Below, one piece after another: positions 35,038 to 44,062 of a stretch of DNA of 64,000 nucleotides. The notes under the pieces are model-generated. The model had not been told where the DNA came from. It did no database searches and worked only from the letters and a program-made list of their open reading frames with translations. A program made the translations under genes and the position numbers. The stretch is from JAJRZL01 sp964557855 (GTDB lineage: Bacteria > Zixibacteria > MSB-5A5 > GN15 > FEB-12): assembly GCA_964557855.1 (NCBI GenBank), contig CAZLBP010000007.1, positions 68,113 to 132,112 on the forward strand. The letters run 5' to 3'. The stretch's first letter is position 1. Each line of letters begins with the position of its first letter.

Positions 35038-35703
35038 ATGACGAATGATTGGATCGACATATCAGTCCCTCTTTCAAGTGGGATGGTGCGCTGGCCCGGA
35101 GACGGCGAAGTGAATATCGAGCGCATGTCGGACATGGAGCGCGGTGACGGCGCCAACTTGACGCATATGAGCATGAGTGCCCATACCGGTACTCATCTGG
35201 ACGCGCCGCTGCACTTCATGCGGGATGGCGCCGCGATAGACCGGATGCCGCGCGAGGCAATGATCGGGCCAGCCCGGCTACTGCATTTTCCGGGTTCGGA
35301 CGTCATCACTGCCGATCACCTGATTCAACATGAGATCAGGAGCGGAGAGAGAATCTTGATCAAGACGAACAATTCCAATGAGAGGTGGTACGAACAGGAA
35401 TTCAACGAGGATTTCGTCCACCTGGGGACTGATGCAGCCGGCTGGCTGGCTGAGCGCCGGGTACGGCTGGTCGGTATCGATTATCTTTCCATCGCGGGTT
35501 TTAAGCGGAACGAGACTGAGGTGCATAACGCGTTACTCGGCGCCGGTGTCTGGATTCTGGAGGGGCTGGACCTGTCGCAGCTCAAGCCTGGGCTTTGTGA
35601 GCTCTTGTGTTTGCCGCTCAGACTGGCGGGCGCCGATGGAGCTCCGGCCCGCGCACTGGCAAGACCAATAGAAGATGTGAGGGGCGGAAAGGAAGGAGTA
35701 TAG
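35038..35703 (+). CDS. Cyclase family metal-dependent hydrolase (kynurenine formamidase-like)
   Basis: This 221-residue protein has the family metal motif HTGTHLDAPLHF, plus DISVPLSSGMVRWPGD at the start and a late VHNALLGAGVWILEGLDL. KynB-like enzymes hydrolyse N-formylkynurenine or other amides and esters. No tryptophan genes are nearby. It heads a run of sugar-oxidation genes, so it may act on another substrate such as a lactone; this is speculative. The ATG at 35038 follows GGAG. Its stop touches the next ATG. Confidence 0.8.
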   Translation: MTNDWIDISVPLSSGMVRWPGDGEVNIERMSDMERGDGANLTHMSMSAHTGTHLDAPLHFMRDGAAIDRMPREAMIGPARLLHFPGSDVITADHLIQHEIRSGERILIKTNNSNERWYEQEFNEDFVHLGTDAAGWLAERRVRLVGIDYLSIAGFKRNETEVHNALLGAGVWILEGLDLSQLKPGLCELLCLPLRLAGADGAPARALARPIEDVRGGKEGV

Positions 35704-36672
35704 ATGGCTGAACCCAAACAGGGATTCGGAGTTGTCGGTCTCGGTAAAATGGGGGGTAATCTGGCAATGCAGGCGCTGGAGAAAGGCTTTTCGGTCTGCG
35801 GCTTGGATAAGCGGAAGCCGTCCGGCGAACTCCTCGGCAAAGGACTTCAGATGGCTGATGATTTCAGAGCAATGGCGGAGAAGCTGTCTCCCTCGCGCGT
35901 CGTGTTTATCTATGTTCCGGCCGGGCCGATAGTGGATACAGTTATCGATGATTTATCAGACACACTGGAAACCGATGACATCATCGTCGACGGCGGCAAC
36001 TCCTATTGGGGCGACTCGATTCGCCGAGCGCAACGCCTGGAGGAGCACCGAATCCGCTTCATCGATCTGGGTACGAGCGGCGGGGTTTCGGGCGCTCGTC
36101 ACGGGGCCTGCTTCATGGCCGGGGGACAAGAAGAGGCCTTCAAGCGGATCGAACCGATTATCAAGGCACTGGCAGTGGAAGACGGCTACGTGCATGCCGG
36201 ACCGTCCGGCGCCGGGCATTTCGTGAAACTGGTTCACAACGGCATCGAGTTCGGCATGCTGCAGGCGATCGCGGAAGGTATGGATTTGCTGCAGCATTAT
36301 CACGAGAGACTGGACATTGCCAGGGTGTTGACCTGCTGGAACCACGGCTCGGTGATTCGGTCGTGGCTGATTGAGTTGATGGAGGAAGCGTGGCGCGAAC
36401 AAAAGGGCATGGACGATATCCCGCCTTTTGTCGAGGACACCGGTGAAGTGAACTGGCTGGTCGACGACGCCATGCACATGGAAGTTCCGGTACCGGTGAT
36501 CGCACTGTCGGTTATGCAATTGTTTGTCTCACGGGACGAAGACAAGTACTGGTCCCGCGCCATCGCGATGATGCGTCACGGGTTCGGTGGGCATCCCTAC
36601 GGACCGGACGAAGGCATTGCGGCCGAGCGGCAGTATGGTCGGATCGGTCGGTTCCATCGGCAAGAGGAATAG
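35704..36672 (+). CDS. gnd: 6-phosphogluconate dehydrogenase, short (GndA/NAD-type) form
   Basis: This 322-residue enzyme oxidatively decarboxylates 6-phosphogluconate to ribulose 5-phosphate. The N-terminal dinucleotide site is GVVGLGKMGGNLA. The substrate and catalytic segments are DGGNSYWGDS, LGTSGGVSGARHG and HFVKLVHNGIEFGML (Lys and Asn). At about 320 residues rather than 470, it belongs to the short class, which often prefers NAD. It directly abuts the cyclase gene and precedes a glucose dehydrogenase. Confidence 0.93.
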   Translation: MAEPKQGFGVVGLGKMGGNLAMQALEKGFSVCGLDKRKPSGELLGKGLQMADDFRAMAEKLSPSRVVFIYVPAGPIVDTVIDDLSDTLETDDIIVDGGNSYWGDSIRRAQRLEEHRIRFIDLGTSGGVSGARHGACFMAGGQEEAFKRIEPIIKALAVEDGYVHAGPSGAGHFVKLVHNGIEFGMLQAIAEGMDLLQHYHERLDIARVLTCWNHGSVIRSWLIELMEEAWREQKGMDDIPPFVEDTGEVNWLVDDAMHMEVPVPVIALSVMQLFVSRDEDKYWSRAIAMMRHGFGGHPYGPDEGIAAERQYGRIGRFHRQEE

Positions 36673-36722
36673 TACGAAGTGATTATCAAGAGTGGCTCTA
36701 TAGCGGGAGGAGACTGTAATCT

Positions 36723-37580
36723 GTGACTGATGATAAACAAGACCAGACCGCTGAGGTCGTTATGCCGCAATGTGACCCGGTCAAGCGGCTTAAAGGGCAG
36801 AAAGCGCTCGTGACCGGGGGGAGTTCCGGGATAGGCCGAGGCATCGCCGTAGGACTCGGCAAGGCCGGGGCCGATGTGGTAGTCAATTTCGTTGGCCGGC
36901 GTGATCAGGCCGATCAAGTAGTAACAGAAATAAGAGACAACGGCACCCATGCGATCGCCCATCAGACGGACGTATCCGTCGAGACACAGGTGATCGAGAT
37001 GTTCGAGCGTATGATGCGGGAGATGGGGACGATAGATATACTCGTGTGTAATGCCGGCATTCAGCAGGATGCGACTCTGCATGAGATGACACTGGCGCAG
37101 TGGGAGAAAGTACTACAAGTCAACCTGACCGGTCAGTTTCTGTGCGCTCGTGAGGCGGTGAAAGAGTTCAAGCGCCGCGGAGTCGTCGAGGAAGTATCGT
37201 GTGCGGCGGGGAAAATCATCTCGATCAGTTCCGTGCACGACGTTATTCCCTGGGCGGGTCATGCCAACTACGCCGCCTCGAAGGGGGGCGTGAAGCTTCT
37301 GATGCAAAGTATCGCTCAAGAAGTGGCGCCGCATCGGATTCGGGTCAACTGCCTCTCTCCGGGAGCCATTCGGACCGAGATCAACCGCCCGGCCTGGGAG
37401 ACAGAAGCGGCGTACAATTCGCTCATGAAACTGATTCCGTACAATCGCATCGGTGAAGTCGACGACATCGGACGCGTGGCCGCCTGGCTGGCCTCGGACG
37501 AAGCCGACTACATCACGGGCGCGGTCTTGTACGTAGACGGCGGGATGACTTTGTATCCGGCCTTCGAAGAAGGCGGATAA
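36723..37580 (+). CDS. SDR oxidoreductase, probable glucose 1-dehydrogenase
   Basis: This 285-residue classical SDR has an N-terminal extension, coenzyme motif TGGSSGIGRG, NAG in VCNAGIQ, and catalytic Ser-Tyr-Lys in ISISSVHDVIPWAGHANYAASKGG. The late segment YITGAVLYVDGGMTL is typical. Overall it is closest to Bacillus-type glucose 1-dehydrogenases, which make gluconolactone. The neighbouring 6-phosphogluconate dehydrogenase and GH15 support a glucose role. The GTG start follows GGGAGGAG. Confidence 0.85.
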   Translation: MTDDKQDQTAEVVMPQCDPVKRLKGQKALVTGGSSGIGRGIAVGLGKAGADVVVNFVGRRDQADQVVTEIRDNGTHAIAHQTDVSVETQVIEMFERMMREMGTIDILVCNAGIQQDATLHEMTLAQWEKVLQVNLTGQFLCAREAVKEFKRRGVVEEVSCAAGKIISISSVHDVIPWAGHANYAASKGGVKLLMQSIAQEVAPHRIRVNCLSPGAIRTEINRPAWETEAAYNSLMKLIPYNRIGEVDDIGRVAAWLASDEADYITGAVLYVDGGMTLYPAFEEGG

Positions 37581-37597
37581 ACAGGAGGAGTAAACCC

Positions 37598-39433
37598 ATG
37601 GCATATCAACCTATCGAGAACCACGGCATCATCGGCGACATGCACACGGTGGCGCTGGTCTGTTCCAACGGTACCATCGACTGGCTCTGTTTCCCGCACT
37701 TTGATTCCCCGAGTGTTTTTGCGGCTATCCTAGATGATAAGAAAGGGGGACACTTCAGCCTCACAACAGCCGACGATGACGCCACAGAGAAGCAGTTCTA
37801 CTGGCCCGATACGAATGTGCTGGTCACCCGTTTCTTAAGCGCTAATGGTGTCGGCGAGATTATCGATTATATGCCTATCCACAATCCACGCCGCGAGCAC
37901 GGGCGGCATCAGATCATACGCCGGGTGGCAACGACACGGGGAGACATGAAATACCGCGTGGAATGTTTCCCGGCCTTCAATTACGCCCGTGATTCGCATG
38001 AAGTCGACGTCGGCAGCCAGGGAGCCTGTTTCCGTTCCAGCAGACTCAATCTCGGATTGGCGACGCAAGTTCCACTGTCTCAACAAGAGAAGGGTGTGGT
38101 TGCGGAGTTCACTTTGGAGCAAGGCAAGAGTATGACGTTCATCCTGCATGAGCTTCAGGAGGGTCAGCAATGCGGAGCCAACATATCCGAATCGGAGTCG
38201 GAGGAGCATTTCGAGCGCACGGTGCACTATTGGCGGCGCTGGTTGAGACAGTGTACGTATCACGGTCGCTGGCAGGAGATGGTCCGCCGATCGGCGCTGG
38301 CCCTGAAACTCATGACCCACCAGCCGACGGGCGCCATGGTGGCGTCGCCGACGACCAGTCTGCCGGAGACTATCGGCGGGGAGCGGAACTGGGACTATCG
38401 GTATACGTGGATTCGGGATGCAGCGTTTACGCTGTACGGTTTGCTGCGAATCGGATTCACGGAAGAAGCCGTGCATTTCATGGAGTGGATCGAGGGGCGC
38501 ATCAAAGAGCTGGGGTCGGACGGTTCGCTGCCGATCATGTACACTATTCACGGCGAACACAAGCTAACGGAACATGTGCTGGATCATCTGGAGGGTTACC
38601 GAGGCTCGGCGCCGGTTAGAATCGGCAATGATGCCCACAATCAGTTGCAGCTCGACATCTACGGTGAACTGCTCGACAGCGTGTACCTGTACAACAAGTA
38701 CAGCAGCCCGATCTCGTACGATATGTGGCGGCACGTGCGGGATATGATCAACTGGTTGATCGATAACTGGCATAGGAAAGACGAGGGCATCTGGGAAGTG
38801 CGCGGTGGCCGGCGTCATTTCGTGTATTCCAAACTGATGACGTGGGTGGCGCTGGATCGGGCCCTGCGATTGGCGAACAAGCGTTCCTTTCCGGCCGACC
38901 GGGACAAATGGCTGCGTGTGCGCGACGAGATATATGAAGAAATCATGGACAAAGGATGGCATAAAGAGCGCCGTTCGTTCGTACAGGCGTATGACAATGA
39001 CACACTCGACGCCGCCAATCTCATTATGCCCTTGGTGTTTTTTGTCTCGCCGACCGATCCGCGCATGCTGAGCACTCTGGATGAAACGCTGAAATCGCCG
39101 AAACACGGAGGATTGGTAGCCGACAGCCTGGTATATCGATACAACGTCGAGAAGTCCCCGGATGGACTGGCCGGTGCAGAGGGGACGTTTAACATTTGCA
39201 CGTTCTGGCTTGTAGAAGCGCTGACTCGGGCAGGCGACGTGTATCCGGAGCGGTTGGAACAGGCGCGGTTAATGTTCGAGAAGATGCTCGGCTATTCGAA
39301 TCATCTCGGCCTGTACGCTGAAGAGACCGGGCCGAAAGGGGAAGCGCTGGGCAATTTTCCGCAGGCGTTTACGCACCTGTCGCTGATCAGTGCGGCTTAC
39401 AATCTTGATCGCCGGCTGGGCGGGAGACGATAG
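37598..39433 (+). CDS. Glycoside hydrolase family 15 (glucoamylase/trehalase-like)
   Basis: This 611-residue protein has the N-terminal super-sandwich domain (about 1-240: IENHGIIGDMHTVALVCSNG, DWLCFPHFDSPSVF) and an (alpha/alpha)6 barrel. ERNWDYRYTWIRDAAFTLY contains the expected substrate-binding Arg-Asp, and EGTFNICTFWLVEAL is near the catalytic base. No signal peptide is present, so it acts in the cytoplasm. GH15 enzymes of this type release glucose from maltodextrins or trehalose. AGGAGGAG precedes the ATG. It ends the operon with glucose dehydrogenase and Gnd. Confidence 0.93.
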   Translation: MAYQPIENHGIIGDMHTVALVCSNGTIDWLCFPHFDSPSVFAAILDDKKGGHFSLTTADDDATEKQFYWPDTNVLVTRFLSANGVGEIIDYMPIHNPRREHGRHQIIRRVATTRGDMKYRVECFPAFNYARDSHEVDVGSQGACFRSSRLNLGLATQVPLSQQEKGVVAEFTLEQGKSMTFILHELQEGQQCGANISESESEEHFERTVHYWRRWLRQCTYHGRWQEMVRRSALALKLMTHQPTGAMVASPTTSLPETIGGERNWDYRYTWIRDAAFTLYGLLRIGFTEEAVHFMEWIEGRIKELGSDGSLPIMYTIHGEHKLTEHVLDHLEGYRGSAPVRIGNDAHNQLQLDIYGELLDSVYLYNKYSSPISYDMWRHVRDMINWLIDNWHRKDEGIWEVRGGRRHFVYSKLMTWVALDRALRLANKRSFPADRDKWLRVRDEIYEEIMDKGWHKERRSFVQAYDNDTLDAANLIMPLVFFVSPTDPRMLSTLDETLKSPKHGGLVADSLVYRYNVEKSPDGLAGAEGTFNICTFWLVEALTRAGDVYPERLEQARLMFEKMLGYSNHLGLYAEETGPKGEALGNFPQAFTHLSLISAAYNLDRRLGGRR

Positions 39434-39743
39434 AAGCAAACGGACAACCATGGACTTTGCCCACTTGCCAAAGCGATACATTTTTACTACAATAAACGTA
39501 CGAATGCTCGACTTCGCCTGATGTCGGGCATGGGCAAGGGAAATGGGCGCAGTCAAATTGGTTTGTTTCCTGAAGAACTTTGACAATTGAAGTCCCCGGG
39601 GAGAGGTCAGTGTTTTACGTACAGGTTTTCATCCACGTATTAGCAGCACACGGGCGAAGCTCGTTGCGACGCTTCTGTCGTCAGGCAGTGGAGATCGTGT
39701 TGCAAGTGCCCGGTATCAGCCTCTTCTTGAGAGAGGAGAAACC
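39434..39743. other. Intergenic region
   Basis: This 310-base spacer has no gene. It contains a nine-pair hairpin with one G-T pair at 39504-39531 (ATGCTCGAC / GTCGGGCAT), which could end the GH15 transcript though no T-tract follows. Confidence 0.5.
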
Positions 39744-40748
39744 ATGTCCCGAGTTATTTGTCCGGCGCCGTCCGATGACGCGTCTCAGGTCGCCAGGAGG
39801 CGTGAGACGTTTGCTCGAGATGTCAAAGCCGGACTGTCGGCTGAGCAGAAGTATATCCCGGCTGCTTATCACTATGATGCCGAGGGCAGTCGGCTGTTCA
39901 ACAAGATCACGGAACTCCCTGAGTACTATCTGACCCGATGCGAAATTGACGCGCTGGAGTCCAATAAGGAGCAGATCGCCGCGACGCTTGACGGCAGTGC
40001 CACCAATCTCATTGAGTTCGGCCCGGGTGACGGCAGCAAAACCCGGACTCTTATATCTTATTTTCATGAGCAGGGACTCGATGTTCGCTATGTGGCGGTT
40101 GATATTTCGCGTGCCGCGCTCGAGGAATTGGACGGCGACTACCAGAGACGTTTTCCGGATTTGCCGGTACACTGTCTGCTCGCCGATTACGCTTCGAGTC
40201 TGCAGTGGTTGAACGACCACTGTCGGCAGAAGAACCTCGTCCTCTTCCTGGGATCAAGCATCGGTAATTTCCGAACCGACGAAGCACGGTCGTTTCTGCT
40301 GAATCTGAAACGAGATCTGACCGGTGACGACCGGCTGATAATCGGGTTCGATCTCGACAAAGAAGCGGACCTGATTCACAATGCCTATAACGACTCGGAA
40401 AACGTCACGGCCGATTTCAACCTGAACATATTAGAGCGCATCAACCGGGATTTGGAGGGTGACTTCGATACGTCGAAATTCCGATACGAGGGTCGATACG
40501 AATCGAAGGCGCGTGTTGTGAAGAGCTATCTGGTCAGTCTGGAGGATCAGCATGTGGCCATCGACGCCCTGGGGTGCAACTTCCATTTTCGTGAGGGAGA
40601 AGCCATCCACACCGAAGACTCATACAAATACCGCGAGTCGGATATCGAGCATCTCGCCGCCGAGACCGGGTTCGAAGTAACTACACATCTCTATGACGCC
40701 CGGCGGTATTTCGTGGATTCGGTCTGGGAAGTCGCGAAAGGCTGTTAG
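39744..40748 (+). CDS. egtD: L-histidine N-alpha-trimethyltransferase (EgtD/EanA)
   Basis: This 334-residue SAM-dependent enzyme converts histidine to hercynine, the first step of ergothioneine synthesis. The family start AAYHYDAEGSRLFNKITELPEYYLTR is clear, as is the SAM site IEFGPGDGSKTRTLI. The histidine-binding residues of the mycobacterial enzyme are present in context: Asn in GSSIGNF, Tyr in AYND, and the Glu and Ser pair in HTEDSYKY. GAGAGGAG precedes the ATG. No oxygen-dependent EgtB lies nearby. Instead a rhodanese-type partner lies tail-to-tail 43 bases away. Confidence 0.92.
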   Translation: MSRVICPAPSDDASQVARRRETFARDVKAGLSAEQKYIPAAYHYDAEGSRLFNKITELPEYYLTRCEIDALESNKEQIAATLDGSATNLIEFGPGDGSKTRTLISYFHEQGLDVRYVAVDISRAALEELDGDYQRRFPDLPVHCLLADYASSLQWLNDHCRQKNLVLFLGSSIGNFRTDEARSFLLNLKRDLTGDDRLIIGFDLDKEADLIHNAYNDSENVTADFNLNILERINRDLEGDFDTSKFRYEGRYESKARVVKSYLVSLEDQHVAIDALGCNFHFREGEAIHTEDSYKYRESDIEHLAAETGFEVTTHLYDARRYFVDSVWEVAKGC

Positions 40749-40791
40749 ATTCCGTTCCTTACGTCTTTCGTTGCGGAGGTGGGCGACAACT

Positions 40792-42081
40792 TCACTTAAC
40801 CCACTCCGGTCGTTGTTCTTCGGGTAGCCCGGTTTCGATCGGATTGTCGGGATCGCTGCTCCACTCCATCCAGCCGCCATCGTAAACCGAAATCCTCGGC
40901 CAACCCATCAGGTAGGCGTTCAGGAAGGCCTCGCTGGCGCGCCAGCCGGTACCGCAGTAGAACGCGATATGCTTTTCGGGTACAATACCGTCCGCGGCCC
41001 AAATCTCGGCAATCTCGTGGTATTCGCGAATCGTGTGATCGACATTGCGGTAATTCTCCATATGGTAGGCATCGCTGCCGCAATTACCGAAGATGGCGCC
41101 GGGAATCCTCCCGACTTTGTCTATATAATGATAGCCGCTGACATTGCCGATAAATTCGTCCCAACTGCGGATGCTCACCAATTCGCCCTTATCGGAGGCT
41201 AACAACTCTTTGGCCTCAGGCGTGTCGATTATCAGTTCCGGATGCTCGGGTATGGCGCCTCCGAAATCAGAGACCGGACGAATCTCGGCTTCCTCCGTGC
41301 TGGTTCCGAAGCCGGCCCCAAGCCAGGCCACCATACCTCCGTTAAGGACGCGTACGTCTTTGACGCCGGCGTACATGAGAATTTGGGCACAGCGCATGGC
41401 GGCCAGATGTCCGGCCATCCTTCCGGGATACTCGTCCTCGTTGTTGGGATGGAGAAAACGGCCATACACTACAGCCATGGTATCCCGGCTGATACCCAGC
41501 TTGGTCAGAGCCTGCTGCACTTCTTCCGGAGACCGTCGGTTCCAGGTCCTGGACGATTCCAGGAACTCGGTATCCAGGTGAATGGCGCCGGGGATGTGTC
41601 CGGATTCATAATCATCGCGATAACGGAAGCTGGCGTGGCAGATTACATAATCGCGGCCGTCGTAGGTGGGGGGGTGGTCGCCCTGAAGCAGTGTATTGAC
41701 CCACTCCGGGTAAACAAGCTGTTGGTAGCGCGGGAGCTGCTCCAGAGATAATTCGGGGTTCTCTGCCCATTCCAGAAAGCCATTGAACCCCTCAACATTG
41801 TCGTATCCGTTGCCTTTCAGCAAATCTATCATTCGGGTGGTATCTTCGGGATCATAGCTATACACGACCACATGCTTGTCCGGGTGGATGTCTTTGTCCT
41901 TCAGAAATCCTTGCCAGCCTTCCTCTTCAGTCCACTCCAGAGGAAACGTCCGGGCTCCAGGTATATGACCGCCACGCGGTTCGTGGCGTAACGGCCAGCC
42001 GTTATAAGCTGCAATGGGTCGTATGTCCAGCAGGACACAGCCCTTACGATTGAGGTGCTCCAATAATTGTGTTACGGTCAA
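40792..42081 (-). CDS. Three-domain rhodanese sulfurtransferase, candidate EanB
   Basis: Three rhodanese domains (about 8-112, 125-265 and 290-425) are present. The first two lack the catalytic Cys (VVYSYDPED and VVYGRFLHP). The third has the loop CGTGWRAS. This layout fits E. coli YnjE and EanB of green sulfur bacteria, which inserts sulfur into hercynine to make ergothioneine without oxygen. The Cys of the active loop lies 59 residues after a Tyr in SGYHYID. As I recall, EanB's catalytic Cys412 and Tyr353 have the same spacing. The EgtD gene next door favours EanB. I chose the TTG at 42081, with GGAGG five bases before it; a GTG at 42093 is possible. Confidence 0.82.
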   Translation of the reverse strand: MTVTQLLEHLNRKGCVLLDIRPIAAYNGWPLRHEPRGGHIPGARTFPLEWTEEEGWQGFLKDKDIHPDKHVVVYSYDPEDTTRMIDLLKGNGYDNVEGFNGFLEWAENPELSLEQLPRYQQLVYPEWVNTLLQGDHPPTYDGRDYVICHASFRYRDDYESGHIPGAIHLDTEFLESSRTWNRRSPEEVQQALTKLGISRDTMAVVYGRFLHPNNEDEYPGRMAGHLAAMRCAQILMYAGVKDVRVLNGGMVAWLGAGFGTSTEEAEIRPVSDFGGAIPEHPELIIDTPEAKELLASDKGELVSIRSWDEFIGNVSGYHYIDKVGRIPGAIFGNCGSDAYHMENYRNVDHTIREYHEIAEIWAADGIVPEKHIAFYCGTGWRASEAFLNAYLMGWPRISVYDGGWMEWSSDPDNPIETGLPEEQRPEWVK

Positions 42082-42364
42082 ATCTCCCTCCACTTCTCGT
42101 TATCTGGATTGATCATTCAATATGGTGCTCAAGAATAGCATGCACTCTAAAAAAGCATGATTTCCGAGAATACGCAACCTCTCAGGACAAGAATCTTCAA
42201 GTCGTTCACAATATCTGCAGTTCTACTTTGTCGTTCCCCCATTGGCTGAGACCCAAGATTAGCTGTACGATCCGTTTAAGTGATTGCCGATGAATTGATT
42301 ATACAAAGAAAACAGATCGCCGGATCGTCTCAATGATTCAGACAATTGGGACAAACCTATGGGG

Positions 42365-42393
42365 TTGACAATGTGTTGAATATTTATTATTGT
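42365..42393 (+). promoter_or_regulatory. Sigma-70-type promoter of the marR operon
   Basis: A consensus -35 TTGACA is followed after 17 bases by TATTGT (four of six matches to TATAAT). The promoter lies about 80 bases before the MarR ATG and points at it. Confidence 0.55.
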
Positions 42394-42398
42394 TACCG

Positions 42399-42422
42399 AA
42401 ACTATTAGTATAAAAATAGTTT
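42399..42422. promoter_or_regulatory. Candidate MarR operator
   Basis: The perfect inverted repeat AAACTATT / AATAGTTT with an eight-base AT-rich spacer lies just downstream of the -10 element. Its size and position fit a MarR dimer site that would repress its own operon. Confidence 0.5.
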
Positions 42423-42473
42423 GAACTATAATTATTTTGGCATGTTATTCTAATTAAATAGGTTAAGAAGAGA

Positions 42474-43103
42474 ATGAACCAAACTCAGGGTGATAGTAGC
42501 ACAACGGCCAACCAGAGCCAGGATGAGGGAGTAGTATCGTCAAGATCGCGTCAGAAAATGCGCGGTGCTGATGATGCGGATTTACCGGCTGTACCCGAAA
42601 CGAGGTATGATTTGCAGATACTTCAGGCTATACGACGCATCATACGGGCGGTCGACATTTATTCGCGTAAGCTTAAGTCAGAGTGGGAGTTAACGGCTCC
42701 GCAGTTGATCTGTCTCACTTCGATCGTACAGAGCGGAGCAACCACTACTACCAGGGTAGCCAAAGAGGTGTATTTGAGTGCGAGTACGGTTGTAGGAATC
42801 CTCGACAGGCTTGAAGCGCGGGGCCTGGTTACCAGAAGGCGGGACACAAAAGACCGACGCATCGTCAATGTGGAAGCTACTCAGGCGGGGCGTGAGTTGG
42901 TCGAGAGTGCGCCGTCGGCACTTCAAGATAGTCTGGAGGAAGCTCTCAAGGAACTGCCGCAACTGGAGCAGGCGACAATTGCGCTGTCGCTGCAGCGGAT
43001 AGTGGATTTGATGGAAGCGGGTCATTTGGAGGCGGCTCCGATTCTTGAGACCGATCAGCCCAATCGTCAGCAGGGAGAACGAAGGGAATCCCAGGCTCAA
43101 TAA
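42474..43103 (+). CDS. MarR family transcriptional regulator
   Basis: This 209-residue protein has a disordered, Gln/Ser-rich N-terminus of about 45 residues. A MarR winged helix follows: LTAPQLICLTSIVQSGATTTTRVAKEVYLSASTVVGILDRLEARGLVTRRRDTKDRRIVNVEAT. The tail is also long and polar. Closest relatives sit in compatible-solute or stress operons. It heads a run of co-directional genes ending with mannosylglycerate synthesis, so control of that pathway is likely. AAGAAGAG precedes the ATG. Confidence 0.9.
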   Translation: MNQTQGDSSTTANQSQDEGVVSSRSRQKMRGADDADLPAVPETRYDLQILQAIRRIIRAVDIYSRKLKSEWELTAPQLICLTSIVQSGATTTTRVAKEVYLSASTVVGILDRLEARGLVTRRRDTKDRRIVNVEATQAGRELVESAPSALQDSLEEALKELPQLEQATIALSLQRIVDLMEAGHLEAAPILETDQPNRQQGERRESQAQ

Positions 43104-43282
43104 TCTCGATTGAGCAAGGGCAAGGTCCAAGTGAATCAGGAATACACAGAACCAGAGTCGGCCGGTGTGGCTTATCTTGGCAAGAAGCGATGTCTCACAA
43201 TCGACGCTTCGCAGCGTTCACGGCCTATTGCCGCCGAGTCCGGTAGTTTCCTGATAGCTACTGTGGAGAAGGAGGGCAAGTT

Positions 43283-44062
43283 TTGTTGCGTCCGTTAAAC
43301 GGCATGATTGGATTTCGTCTTCTGGCGGATAACAAAATCACCAGCAAAGTGTCCGATTTTCTCTTTGCCGCCCCGGATTGGCGCGTGCAATACGTGGTGC
43401 TCACAGTCGGTGTCTGGCTGCATAAGCGTTCGATCCTCGTGCCATGGACCGCCCTGAATCGTCCGGTGGGACGCATGGATGTCATTCCGGTCAATCTGAC
43501 GCGAGAAGACTTGAAACATTGCTCGGAGCTGACATCCCTATTGCCGTTGCCCCGGTTCAATCACCGCGCCCATGAACCGGGCTGGTCCGATCATGGTCAA
43601 CCGCGTTTTCCTCTCTGCTCGGCGGAAGCTTTGCAAGGTGCGACCGTGGAGGGGATGGACGGCCGATTGGGCGTTGTCGATGACCTGATCGTAGACGATG
43701 AGGACTGGCAGTTGCATTACTACGTTTTAAGAGTAGCCCGACCGGAACACGATCATCTGACACTCGCGGCCGTGCACTGGACGGAGCAATTCCTCGAAAA
43801 GCGGAACACGGTGGGACTGGACCTTTCTCGCGAAACGGTTCATAACTCACCTCCATACGAGCCTTCGGCTCCGATTAACAGGGACTATGATGGTAATCTT
43901 GTTGAGTACTCTTCGGACGTCCCCGCAACCGAGAAGATGAAAGCAGCAATGAGAAGCAAGCCTCATATGCGATTATGTGAAACCCTGTCCACTTTGACGA
44001 CGGATGGGAATCAGACAGTCGATCACAACACTAAATGGAAGGATACGACATGTGCGGAATAG
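43283..44062 (+). CDS. Protein with two PRC-barrel domains
   Basis: This protein of about 259 residues has two PRC-barrel-like units. The first spans about 5-85 (NGMIGFRLLADNKITSKVSDFLFAAPDWRVQYVVL). The second spans about 112-185 (LQGATVEGMDGRLGVVDDLIVDDEDWQLHYYVLR). PRC barrels in small stress proteins are thought to bind RNA, proteins or metals; the function here is unknown. The TTG start at 43283 follows GGAGGG by six bases. Its 3' end overlaps the next gene by 13 bases, showing tight linkage to the amidotransferase. Confidence 0.78.
   Translation: MLRPLNGMIGFRLLADNKITSKVSDFLFAAPDWRVQYVVLTVGVWLHKRSILVPWTALNRPVGRMDVIPVNLTREDLKHCSELTSLLPLPRFNHRAHEPGWSDHGQPRFPLCSAEALQGATVEGMDGRLGVVDDLIVDDEDWQLHYYVLRVARPEHDHLTLAAVHWTEQFLEKRNTVGLDLSRETVHNSPPYEPSAPINRDYDGNLVEYSSDVPATEKMKAAMRSKPHMRLCETLSTLTTDGNQTVDHNTKWKDTTCAE

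Larger units (their letters stand above)
42094..42473. other. AT-rich regulatory region upstream of marR
   Basis: This 380-base spacer lies between the divergent rhodanese and MarR genes. It is markedly AT-rich near 42370-42470, where a sigma-70-like promoter and an inverted repeat are listed separately. No gene is seen. Confidence 0.6.

Noticed and set aside
39504..39531. Terminator after GH15
   Set aside because: A hairpin exists but is not followed by a T-tract, so it is only mentioned within the intergenic entry.
43110..43298. 62-codon open frame between marR and the PRC-barrel gene
   Set aside because: TTG start, no family pattern, and its end overlaps the well-supported start of the PRC-barrel gene. 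Probably non-coding spacer.
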